From the NCBI GenBank assembly GCA_965199975.1, contig OZ241340.1, positions 2,170,001 through 2,234,000 on the forward strand: DNA of 64,000 nt. The letters are read 5' to 3'. How positions within the stretch are numbered: the first letter of the stretch is position 1; every line of letters starts with the position of its first letter. The position numbers were made by a program, and so were the translations under genes. Below, piece after piece: positions 44,793 to 52,439 of the stretch. The notes beneath the pieces are model-generated. The model searched no databases. It had not been told where the DNA came from and worked only from the letters and a program-made list of their open reading frames with translations. The stretch is from JASLDZ01 sp965199975 (GTDB lineage: Bacteria > Pseudomonadota > Alphaproteobacteria > Caulobacterales > Caulobacteraceae).

Positions 44793-45803
44793 TCAGGCTC
44801 GGCGGCTCACCGCAAAATCCGCGAGTTCGCTCAGGGCGTCGCGCCAGGCGCCCGCCGGGCAGCACGCCAGCGCGCGCTTGGCCTCGTCCGCCTGGGCCTG
44901 GGCCAGGCCGAGCGCGTCCTCGATGGCGCCGCAGCCGGCGATCAGCTCGCGGGCGCGGCGGAAGTCGTCGGCGACCTGCTCGCGGCGCCCGACGACGCGC
45001 TCCCAGAACGGGCGCTCGCGCGCGCCGGTGCGCTGCACCGCCAGGATCAGCGGCAGGGTGGCCTTGCCCTCGCGGAAGTCGTCGCCCGCGTTCTTGCCCA
45101 GCGCCTCGGAGGCGCCGCCGTAGTCCAGCGCGTCGTCGGCGAGCTGGAACGCCAAGCCGAGCTTCAGGCCGAAGACGCGCAGGCCCTCCACCTGCGCCGG
45201 CTCCGCCCCGCCGGCCACCGCCCCCGACTGGGCGGCGGCGGCGAACAGCTCGGCGGTCTTGCCGCGTATGATCTCCAGGTAGGTGGCCTGGTCGAGGTCG
45301 AGGTCGTGGGCGCGCGTGAGCTGCAGCACCTCGCCTTCCGCGATCACGCGGCTGGCGCGCGCCAGGATGTCGAGCGCCTGCAGGCTGCCCGTCTCGACCA
45401 TCAGCTCGAAGGCGCGCGCGAACAGGAAGTCGCCCACCAGCACGCTCGACGCCCCGCCCCAGATCAGGTGCGCGGCGACCTTGCCGCGGCGCAGCTGCGA
45501 ACCGTCCACCACGTCGTCGTGCAGCAGGGTGGCGGTGTGGATGAACTCCACCGCAGCGGCGAGCTTCAGCCCCGCCTCGCCCCGCTCGCCCATGAGCCGC
45601 GACGCGGCGACGGTGAGCAGCGGCCGCAGGCGCTTGCCGCCGGCCGCCACCAAGTGCTCGGCAAGGGCGGGGATCAGGGGCACCGGACTGTCGAGCCGGT
45701 TGGTGATCAGCGCGTCCACCCTCGCCATGTCGGCGCGCCCCAGCCCGATCAGGCGGTCGACCGAGCCCTCGGGCCGGGCGAGGATGGCGGCTGAGGCGGT
45801 CAC
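44793..45803 (-). CDS. ispB: Polyprenyl diphosphate synthase (octaprenyl type)
   Basis: Prenyltransferase that makes the long isoprenoid side chain of ubiquinone. The 336-residue protein has the first Asp-rich motif in HTATLLHDDVVDGSQLRRGK and the second in FQLADDALDYGGASEALGKN. KRLRPLLTVAAS and the GGK motif are near the start. The residues before the first Asp motif are small, which fits a long chain product. It converges with the WecA-like gene and diverges from the methyltransferase gene. Confidence 0.92.
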   Translation of the reverse strand: MTASAAILARPEGSVDRLIGLGRADMARVDALITNRLDSPVPLIPALAEHLVAAGGKRLRPLLTVAASRLMGERGEAGLKLAAAVEFIHTATLLHDDVVDGSQLRRGKVAAHLIWGGASSVLVGDFLFARAFELMVETGSLQALDILARASRVIAEGEVLQLTRAHDLDLDQATYLEIIRGKTAELFAAAAQSGAVAGGAEPAQVEGLRVFGLKLGLAFQLADDALDYGGASEALGKNAGDDFREGKATLPLILAVQRTGARERPFWERVVGRREQVADDFRRARELIAGCGAIEDALGLAQAQADEAKRALACCPAGAWRDALSELADFAVSRRA

Positions 45804-45895
45804 GGGCGCGGGCGGTCCTTCCGTCGAGCGCGGGGTGGGCGAGAGGTGGTCTCCCGTCCGCGTCCGGTCAATAACGCGCGACGCCCCGATCCGCC

Positions 45896-46666
45896 ATGCC
45901 CGACGCCTTCGCCCCCTCCGCCGACCCGTCCGCCGAGATGGACGAGGTGCGCCTGCTCGGCGGCCGCGCCCGCTTGCGCCAGCGCCGCGACGGCTACCGC
46001 GCGGGCATGGACGCCGCCCTCCTGGCCGCAGCAGTGGGGGCGGAGGACGCCGGAACCGTGCTGGAGGCCGGCTGTGGCGTGGGGGGCGCGCTGGTGCAGG
46101 CCGCCCTGCGTGCGCCGCACGCGTCGTTCATCGGTATCGAGCGCGATCCCGCCGCCCTGGCCTTGGCCGGCGACAACTTCGCCCTCAACGGCTTGGCCGG
46201 CCGCGCGCGCGCGATCGCCGGCGACGTCGAGGTGGGCTTCGCTGCGCTGAGCCTCCCGCGCGCCGAGGCCGTCTTCGCCAATCCGCCCTTCTTCGACGAT
46301 CCCGCAGCGCTTCGCCCGCCCACGCTCGCCCGTCGCGGCGCCTGGATGGCCGACGGCGGCCTCGCCGCCTGGACGCGCTTCCTGCTCGCGGCCGTGCGCG
46401 ACGGGGGCGCGATCACCATGGTCCATCGAGCCGACCGCCTCGGCGATCTCCTGGCCCTGCTGGGCGAAAAGGCCGGCTCGTTTCAGGTGCGACCGGTGCA
46501 TTCCGCGAGCGACGCGCCAGCCAAGCGTGTGCTGCTGCGATCGCGCCGACTCGGCCGCGCTCCGCTCCGCCTGCTGCCGGCGCTGGTGATGCACGACGCC
46601 CGGGGACGGCCCGCCCCGCTCGCTCAGGCGATCCTGGCGGGCGAGGCGTCGCTCGACTGGCTCTAG
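45896..46666 (+). CDS. TrmN6-like tRNA/protein N6-adenine methyltransferase
   Basis: An S-adenosylmethionine-dependent methyltransferase of 256 residues. The SAM motif is VLEAGCGVGGALVQAALRAP, the acidic strand FIGIERDPAALALAGDNFAL, and the amino-methyltransferase motif FANPPFFDDPAAL (NPPF). The fold and motif order match tRNA1(Val) (adenine37-N6)-methyltransferase. In alphaproteobacteria the target is not firmly established, so this is a family-level call. It is divergent from ispB. Confidence 0.83.
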   Translation: MPDAFAPSADPSAEMDEVRLLGGRARLRQRRDGYRAGMDAALLAAAVGAEDAGTVLEAGCGVGGALVQAALRAPHASFIGIERDPAALALAGDNFALNGLAGRARAIAGDVEVGFAALSLPRAEAVFANPPFFDDPAALRPPTLARRGAWMADGGLAAWTRFLLAAVRDGGAITMVHRADRLGDLLALLGEKAGSFQVRPVHSASDAPAKRVLLRSRRLGRAPLRLLPALVMHDARGRPAPLAQAILAGEASLDWL

Positions 46667-46681
46667 ACCGGCGCGCCGGTC
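46666..46681. repeat. 16-base palindrome overlapping two stop codons
   Basis: The sequence GACCGGCGCGCCGGTC is a perfect palindrome. It contains the last base of the plus-strand TAG stop and the first bases of the minus-strand DUF805 stop. It could form a short hairpin that ends both transcripts, but it has no U-tract. Confidence 0.5.
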
Positions 46682-47084
46682 AGATCGTCCGGGTCGGAGG
46701 CGGGGAGCCGTCGAACACGGTCGTGTCGAGCGAGGCGAGCTTGGGATCGCCCCCGAAGCGGTTGGGGCCCGTCGTTCCGTCCTGGCACCACCAGACGATC
46801 AGCAGGATCGTGCCCACGATGGGGATCAGGCCGATGAAGACCCACCAGCCGCTCTTCTCGATGTCGTGCAGGCGCCGGATCTCGATGGCGAGGATCGGCA
46901 GCAGGAAGGCGACGGAGACCAGATAGCCCAGGATCGGCGAGCGCAGGGCGGCGTCGATGAAGCCGACGACAATGCTGACCAGGAAGTAGAACAGGATGAA
47001 CCACCAGAGCTCCGACCGGCGCGCGCGCCCCGTGAAACCGGCGTAGTTGCGGAACGCGCTTTTTACGGCCTCGATGAACGTCAT
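46680..47084 (-). CDS. DUF805 membrane protein
   Basis: A 134-residue membrane protein of the DUF805 family (YhaH/YhaI-like). It begins FIEAVKSAFRNYAGFTGRAR with the family's RSELWWF entry, then has four hydrophobic segments and the RLHDIEKSGWW motif. It ends in a polar tail. The start was set at ATG 47084. Its role is unknown across the family. Confidence 0.9.
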   Translation of the reverse strand: MTFIEAVKSAFRNYAGFTGRARRSELWWFILFYFLVSIVVGFIDAALRSPILGYLVSVAFLLPILAIEIRRLHDIEKSGWWVFIGLIPIVGTILLIVWWCQDGTTGPNRFGGDPKLASLDTTVFDGSPPPTRTI

Positions 47085-47169
47085 GGAATCGGTCCTCCCC
47101 CGGGCCAAAGGTGCACGTTCTGGCGAGCGGCGCAATCACGCTGCGGTGACGCTCGGGCGTCGGCGTCCG

Positions 47170-47733
47170 TCAGTCGGCGTAGAGCTTCAGCGCGTCGAGG
47201 CAGAGTTCCAGACCGGTGAGCTCCAGGCCGGGCGCGGCGCTCACGATCACGAAGAAGCGCCGCGCTTCGGCCCACAGCAGGGCGGTCTCCGGCAGGCCAA
47301 GGTCCTCGATGCGCCAGCCGTCCGCGTCGCGCCAGGCGCCGGCGGGATCGGGCTGGGCGCCGATCCAGGCCTCCACCCGCCCCGAAAGCTCGGCCTCCGC
47401 CTCCGAGGCGACGTTCATGTAGGCGGCCACGGGCTTGCCCAGCGCCGCAGCCACCCCCGCCTCGAACGCCGCGCCCGCGTCCGGGCCGGGCCCGCGGAAG
47501 GGGGAGAGGTCGGCGACCAAAGCGTCGGCGGCGCGCACCGCCGCCATCACCTCGGCGTACACCTCGCGCGCGCGCAGTTCGCCGCGCTCGGCGTCGTCGT
47601 CGCCGCGATCGTCGAGCCCGACGGCGGTGAAGCCGGCGGCCGCGCATAGCCCCCGCTTGGCCTCGCCGAGCGCTGTGGCGGCGGGATGCAGCCGGTGGGG
47701 GCCGGCGAGCCATACGGTGTCCAGGCGGGGCAT
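47170..47733 (-). CDS. Nucleoside 2-deoxyribosyltransferase-like protein
   Basis: A 187-residue protein with the nucleoside 2-deoxyribosyltransferase fold. The start VWLAGPHRLHP and the catalytic region DALVADLSPFRGPGPDAGAA, then FEAGVAAALGKPVAAYMN, are typical. Enzymes of this family exchange bases on deoxynucleosides; other members are hydrolases. The expected catalytic Glu is in FEAGVA. It is a single gene between DUF805 and the divergent DUF924 gene. Confidence 0.82.
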   Translation of the reverse strand: MPRLDTVWLAGPHRLHPAATALGEAKRGLCAAAGFTAVGLDDRGDDDAERGELRAREVYAEVMAAVRAADALVADLSPFRGPGPDAGAAFEAGVAAALGKPVAAYMNVASEAEAELSGRVEAWIGAQPDPAGAWRDADGWRIEDLGLPETALLWAEARRFFVIVSAAPGLELTGLELCLDALKLYAD

Positions 47734-47794
47734 GGCGCGTGCTAGAGGCGCTCGCCGCGGGCGGGTCAAGCGCGTCGCGACGCCGGAGCCCGCC

Positions 47795-48358
47795 GTGAGC
47801 ATCCCTCCCCTCGCCGCCGAACTGGTCGCCGCCTGGCGAGAGGCCGGGCATGCACGCTGGTTCGCCAAGGACGCGGGCTTCGACGCCGCGCTGACGGCCC
47901 GCTTCGGCGCGGCGCACCGCCAGGCGAGCGCCGGCGAGCTGGCGCACTGGCGGGAGACGGCGCAGGGGGCTCTGGCCTTCGTGCTCCTCACCGACCAGCT
48001 GTCGCGCCACCTGCATCGCGACGGCGCCCTGGCCTTCGCCACCGATCCCCTCGCGCGAAGCGCAGCCGACGACGCGCTGCGGCGCGGCTTCGACCGGGAG
48101 ACGCCGGCCGACCTGCGCCCCTTCCTCTACATGCCCTTCGAACATGGCGAGGACCCCGTGGCCCAGGCGCGCGGCGTGGCCCTGTTCACGCACTACGCAG
48201 CGGAGGCGGGCGATCCGCACGGCTTCCTGCGCTACGCCCTCGTGCACCAGGAGGTGATCCGCCGCTTCGGCCGCTTCCCGCACCGCAACGCCATGCTCGG
48301 CCGCATCAGCACGCCGGCGGAGGAGGCGTTCCTGAAGGGCGGGGGCTTCGCGGGGTGA
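47795..48358 (+). CDS. DUF924 family protein
   Basis: A 187-residue cytoplasmic protein starting at GTG. The DUF924 core is clear: WFAKDAGFDAALTARFGAAH, FVLLTDQLSRHLHRDGALAF, PFLYMPFEHGEDPVAQARGV and RFGRFPHRNAMLGR. The family is all-helical with a tetratricopeptide-like fold and no known reaction. It converges with miaA, 12 bases apart. Confidence 0.88.
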   Translation: MSIPPLAAELVAAWREAGHARWFAKDAGFDAALTARFGAAHRQASAGELAHWRETAQGALAFVLLTDQLSRHLHRDGALAFATDPLARSAADDALRRGFDRETPADLRPFLYMPFEHGEDPVAQARGVALFTHYAAEAGDPHGFLRYALVHQEVIRRFGRFPHRNAMLGRISTPAEEAFLKGGGFAG

Positions 48359-48370
48359 GCTTGAGGCCGG

Positions 48371-49285
48371 TCACGCCAGCACGCGCAGGGCCTCATCCAC
48401 GTCCGGCGCGGGAAGCCGCGGCCAGTCGGCGGCCTGGTTGCGGAACCAGGTGAGCTGGCGCTTGGCGTAGCGGCGCGTCTCGCGGCGCGCCTGGGCGGCG
48501 GCGGCGTCCCGGTCCAGCTCCCCCGCCAGCCAGCGACCCAGCTCCCGCAATCCCACCGCCTTCATGGCCGGCAGGGTGGGCGCCAGCCCCCGCGCGAGCA
48601 GCGCCCGCGCCTCGTCGGCCGCGCCGTGCGCCAGCATGGCGTCGAAGCGCGCGTCGCAGGCGGCGTAGAGCGCCTGGCGCGGCGGCTCCAGCACGAGACC
48701 GCGCCAGCCGGCGGGAGCGAGCGCAGGCCGGGTCTGCGCCATCCAGGCGCTGAGCGGCCGGCCGGTGGCCTGCGCCACCGCGAGAGCGCGCACCAGGCGC
48801 TGGCGGTCGCCCGGCGCGATGCGCGCCTCGGCCTGCGGATCGACCTGCGCCAGCGCGGACCGCGCAGCCGCCTCGCCTGCGTGGTCGAAGCGCGCGGCGA
48901 CGGCGTCGCGCACGGCCTCGGGCACGGGCGGGGTGTCGGCCAGGCCGCGCGTGAGGGCGGCGAAGTACAGGCCCGTGCCGCCGACCACCACCGCCGGGCG
49001 TCCGCGCTCCGCAATGGCGCCCAGCGCGGGCAGCGTCGCGCGCAGCCATCGCCCGACCGACCACGCCTCGCCGGCGTCGGCGACGCCGTAGAGATGGTGC
49101 GGCGCACGGGCCAGGTCGGCCTCGCCCGGCCGGGCGCTCAGCACCCGCAGGTCGCGGTAGAGCTGCAGGGCGTCGGCGTTGACGATCTCGCCGCCGACGC
49201 GCTCGGCCAACGCCAGCGCCAGGGCGGACTTGCCGCTGGCGGTCGGGCCTGCGATCAGCCATACGCCGCCGCCCTCCCCCGCCAT
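48371..49285 (-). CDS. miaA: tRNA dimethylallyltransferase
   Basis: Adds a dimethylallyl group to A37 of tRNAs that read UNN codons. The 304-residue protein has the P-loop LIAGPTASGKSALALALAER, the motif NADALQLYRDLRVLSARP, VVVGGTGLYFAALTRGLAD and the C-terminal KRQLTWFRNQ. The only workable start is ATG 49285, because the P-loop begins 10 residues in. This start codon shares two bases with the serB start on the other strand. Confidence 0.94.
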   Translation of the reverse strand: MAGEGGGVWLIAGPTASGKSALALALAERVGGEIVNADALQLYRDLRVLSARPGEADLARAPHHLYGVADAGEAWSVGRWLRATLPALGAIAERGRPAVVVGGTGLYFAALTRGLADTPPVPEAVRDAVAARFDHAGEAAARSALAQVDPQAEARIAPGDRQRLVRALAVAQATGRPLSAWMAQTRPALAPAGWRGLVLEPPRQALYAACDARFDAMLAHGAADEARALLARGLAPTLPAMKAVGLRELGRWLAGELDRDAAAAQARRETRRYAKRQLTWFRNQAADWPRLPAPDVDEALRVLA

Positions 49286-50177
49286 GCCCTTCGCCCTCAC
49301 CCTCGTCAGCCCCGATCCCGCCGCCGCCGAGGAGGCTGCGCGCCGTGCGCAGGCGCTCGTGGAAGCGGCCGGGGGCGCGGTCAAGGCGCAGCGGCGGCTC
49401 GGCGCGGGCGCGATCGACCTCACGATGGACGCCGCCGCCCTCCCCGAACTGCGCGCCACCGCCTTGCGTGCGACGGACGGCCTGGCGGTGGACGCCTGCG
49501 TCCAGCCCGCCGCGGGGCGGCGCAAGCGCCTCCTCATGGCCGACATGGACTCCACCGTCATCGGCTGCGAGTGCCTCGACGAGCTGGCCGACTACGCGGG
49601 GTGCAAGGCGCAGGTCGCCGCCATCACCGAGCGCGCCATGGCGGGCGAGCTGGCCTTCGCCCCCGCCCTGCGCGAGCGCGTGGCCACCCTGGCCGGCCTG
49701 CCGCTGGAGGCGGTGGCGCGCTGCCTCGCCGAGCGCGTGCGGCTCAACCCCGGCGCCCACACGCTGGTGCGCACCATGGCCGCCCACGGCGCCCGCACCG
49801 TGCTCGTCTCCGGCGGGTTCGAGAGCTTCACCGCGCCGGTGGCGGCCTTGGCCGGCTTCGCCGCCGCCCGCGCCAACCGCCTGCTCGACGACGGCGCGCG
49901 CCTGACCGGCCTGGTGGGCGAGCCCATCCTCGGGCGCGAGGCCAAGCTCGCCGCCCTGCAGGCCGAGGCCGGCGCGCTCGACCTTCCGCTGCACGAGACG
50001 CTGGCGGTGGGCGACGGCGCCAACGACCTCGCCATGGTCGCCGCTGCGGGGCTGGGCGTCGCCTACCGCGCCAAGCCCTTGGTCGCCGCCCAGGCCGACG
50101 CGCGGGTGGACCATGCCGACCTGACCGCGCTCTTGTTCTTCCAGGGATACGACGAAGCCGAGTTCGTGCGCGACTGA
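49284..50177 (+). CDS. serB: Phosphoserine phosphatase
   Basis: HAD-family phosphatase that makes serine from phosphoserine. The 297-residue protein has an N-terminal ACT-like region of about 80 residues. The nucleophile motif MADMDSTVIGCECLDELADY follows, then motif II in VLVSGGFESF and motif III/IV in VGDGANDLAMVAAAGLGVAY. The start ATG overlaps the miaA start codon on the other strand (CATG), so there is no room for a ribosome binding site outside the opposing coding region. Confidence 0.95.
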   Translation: MPFALTLVSPDPAAAEEAARRAQALVEAAGGAVKAQRRLGAGAIDLTMDAAALPELRATALRATDGLAVDACVQPAAGRRKRLLMADMDSTVIGCECLDELADYAGCKAQVAAITERAMAGELAFAPALRERVATLAGLPLEAVARCLAERVRLNPGAHTLVRTMAAHGARTVLVSGGFESFTAPVAALAGFAAARANRLLDDGARLTGLVGEPILGREAKLAALQAEAGALDLPLHETLAVGDGANDLAMVAAAGLGVAYRAKPLVAAQADARVDHADLTALLFFQGYDEAEFVRD

Positions 50178-50208
50178 GGGGCGCCGCCGCGCTACCTCGC
50201 AGGCCGAC

Positions 50209-51372
50209 ATGCCCACCCGCGACGACATCCTCCAGGCGCTGGCCGCCATCCGCGACCCCAGGAGCGGCGGCGCCCTCGCCGACTCGGGCCTGGTGCAGGG
50301 CCTCGTCGCCGGCCCCGACCGCGCGGGCTTCATGCTGGAGGTCGCCCCCGCTGACGTGGCGCTCTACGAACCCGTGCGCGCGCAGGCCGAGGCCGCGCTG
50401 CGCGCCCTACCGGGCGTCGAACGGGCGCACGTGGCGCTCACCGCCGAGCGGGCGGGCGGCTACGTCGCGGCGCGGCGCTCGCCCGAGCCGCGCCGGCCTA
50501 CGTCCCCTCCGCCCACGGCCGCCAAGCCCCATGGCGCGCCCGCGCCCGGCCAGCGACCCGCCCACGTGAAGCGGGTGGTGGCGGTGGCGTCAGGCAAGGG
50601 CGGGGTGGGCAAGTCGACGGTGGCGGTCAACCTCGCCTGCGCCTTCGCGCGGCTGGGCCTCGCCACGGGCCTGCTGGACGCCGACGTCTACGGCCCCTCG
50701 GCCCCGCGCATGTTCGGCCTGTCCGGGCGGAAGCCCGACGTCGACGGCGACAACAAGCTCCTGCCGCTGCGCGCCTGGGGCGTGGCGGTGGCCTCCATCG
50801 GCTTCCTGGTCGACGAGGGGGCGCCGATGATCTGGCGCGGCCCCATGGCCTCGTCGGCCGTGGGCCAGTTGCTCAACGACGTGCGCTGGGGGACGGCCGA
50901 GGCGCCGCTCGACATGCTGGTGGTCGACATGCCGCCCGGCACCGGCGACGTGCAGCTCACCCTGGCGCAGAAGGTGGTCACCGACGGGGCGGTGATCGTC
51001 TCCACCCCGCAGGAGGTGGCGCTGATCGACGTGCGCCGCGGCGCGGCCATGTTCGAGAAGACCGCCACCCCGATCCTGGGGGTGATCGAGAACATGAGCT
51101 ACTTCCCCGACCCGACCACCGGCGCCCCCATCCCCATCTTCGGCCACGGAGGCGCCCGCGCGGTGGCCGATGAACTGGGCGCCCCCTTCCTCGGCGAGGT
51201 CCCCATCGACATGGCCCTGCGCGCCGGCGGCGACGACGGCCGCCCCGCCACGGGCGCCGACCCCGAGGGTCCGGGCGGCCGCGTCTTCATGGCCATCGCC
51301 GCCGCGGTGCTGGAGCGGCTGGATAGCGCGACCGGCGCCAAGCCTGCGCCCCGCATCGTGTTGATGGACTGA
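50209..51372 (+). CDS. mrp: Mrp/ApbC-family Fe-S cluster carrier ATPase
   Basis: P-loop ATPase that helps deliver Fe-S clusters. The 387-residue protein has an N-terminal MIP18/DUF59-like domain (about residues 5-90), a Pro-rich linker and a deviant Walker A motif VVAVASGKGGVGKSTVAVNL. The switch-like motif is VVDMPPGTGDVQLTLAQKV. The CxxC that binds the cluster in many Mrp proteins is absent after ENMSYF, where the sequence reads PDPTTGAPIPIFGHGG. It follows serB by 31 bases. Confidence 0.92.
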   Translation: MPTRDDILQALAAIRDPRSGGALADSGLVQGLVAGPDRAGFMLEVAPADVALYEPVRAQAEAALRALPGVERAHVALTAERAGGYVAARRSPEPRRPTSPPPTAAKPHGAPAPGQRPAHVKRVVAVASGKGGVGKSTVAVNLACAFARLGLATGLLDADVYGPSAPRMFGLSGRKPDVDGDNKLLPLRAWGVAVASIGFLVDEGAPMIWRGPMASSAVGQLLNDVRWGTAEAPLDMLVVDMPPGTGDVQLTLAQKVVTDGAVIVSTPQEVALIDVRRGAAMFEKTATPILGVIENMSYFPDPTTGAPIPIFGHGGARAVADELGAPFLGEVPIDMALRAGGDDGRPATGADPEGPGGRVFMAIAAAVLERLDSATGAKPAPRIVLMD

Positions 51373-51442
51373 GCCGCCCGTCCGCAGCCTCGCGTCACCG
51401 CTACAGCCGATGGAACGTCGTCATCCTGCACCGAAGGTCGCT

Positions 51443-51469
51443 TCTGCTTTCGACCCAAGTCAGACATTG
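51443..51469 (+). repeat. Degenerate intergenic repeat-like segment (left of operon block)
   Basis: A 27-base segment in the mrp-crp spacer containing GCTTTCGACCCAAGTCAG resembles short dispersed intergenic remnants often seen in alphaproteobacterial genomes. About 16 of 27 positions match, without gaps, the segment at 61382-61408 on the other side of the accessory block. The similarity is weak and may be chance. Confidence 0.3.
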
Positions 51470-51572
51470 AGTCAGGATGTGATGTTCGCAGCTTTACCCA
51501 TCCCGCACGTGTCGGGGTAAGCAAACGGTCGGAGTTCTGAATGGGATCTGACTACACGTGTGGCGAGACCTC

Positions 51573-52358
51573 CTAGCGTGGTAACGTGTCCGCGGCGATC
51601 AGACGGTCGTATTCCGCCTCGGCGTAACCATAGCTCTCGCTGGCGCGGGCCTGCAGGCCGGGACGGTCGAGCACCACCACGCGGCCGCGCAGGCCGCGGA
51701 TCAGGCCCTCGCCCTCCAGCACGTGCAGAGCGTCGGTCACGCTGGAGCGGCGCACGCCCAGCATGACGCCCAGCTCCTCGTGCGTCATGGCGATCTCGTC
51801 CCCGTCCAGCCGGTCATGGTAGAGCAGCATCCACCGCGCCGTGCGCCGGTCCACCGGATGGATCAGGTTGGAGACGATAGTTCGGCCCATCTGCGTCATG
51901 AACACTCCGGCATAGCGGAGCAGAAGGTCCCGTGCTGCCGAGCTTGCGGCGACGACTTCCTTGAGGTGGGCTGCGTCGACCTTGAGCGCGGTCGCCGCCT
52001 CGGCGCGCAGCGTCACGTCGTAGGGCCAGCGGTCGTCGCCCATCAGCAGCGGCCAGCCGACAAAGCCTTCCCGGCCCACTAGGCCCACCGCCAATCGTCG
52101 TCCGTCGCTCAGCACGTCCTGGAACCCGGCGATCCCGCCTTCCGGGAAGCACACGGCGCGGATCGGCTCACCGGCGTAAGCGATGGTATCGCCGACGCTG
52201 AGCTCCACGCGCGAGAGGTGCGGCCGGAGCCCCTCCATGACTTCGGGCGACAGGCGAAGCAGCAAGGCATTGGCGCCGGACGTCGTGGTGGGGGATTCGC
52301 GGCGGCCGTGGCCCGCCCCATCCAGCACGGCGTCGGTGATCACGTCGACGATGCTCAT
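51573..52358 (-). CDS. Crp/Fnr-family transcriptional regulator
   Basis: A 261-residue regulator with an N-terminal cyclic-nucleotide-binding-like beta roll (LSVGDTIAYAGEPIRAVCFP, LVGREGFVGWPLLMGDDR). A dimerisation helix and a C-terminal winged helix follow (TARWMLLYHDRLDGDEIAMT, HEELGVMLGVRRSSVTDALH). It does not show the Cys pattern of FNR-type iron-sulfur sensors, and the residues that bind cAMP in CRP are not obvious. The signal is therefore unknown. It is divergent from the ten-gene operon starting at 52440 and is its likely regulator. A short inverted repeat lies between them. Confidence 0.88.
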   Translation of the reverse strand: MSIVDVITDAVLDGAGHGRRESPTTTSGANALLLRLSPEVMEGLRPHLSRVELSVGDTIAYAGEPIRAVCFPEGGIAGFQDVLSDGRRLAVGLVGREGFVGWPLLMGDDRWPYDVTLRAEAATALKVDAAHLKEVVAASSAARDLLLRYAGVFMTQMGRTIVSNLIHPVDRRTARWMLLYHDRLDGDEIAMTHEELGVMLGVRRSSVTDALHVLEGEGLIRGLRGRVVVLDRPGLQARASESYGYAEAEYDRLIAADTLPR

Positions 52359-52375
52359 GACGTCTCCCCTCCGCC

Positions 52376-52388
52376 CGGTAGCGTACCG
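52376..52388. promoter_or_regulatory. Inverted repeat between crp-like gene and operon
   Basis: A perfect 5-base inverted repeat, CGGTA-GCG-TACCG, lies in the 81-base divergent spacer. It is a candidate operator for the Crp/Fnr-type protein, although it is shorter than the usual TGTGA-N6-TCACA site. Confidence 0.35.
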
Positions 52389-52439
52389 AAACAACCGAGC
52401 CCGCGCCTGCGTTCGGCGACCACGATCATGGAGGGCGAG

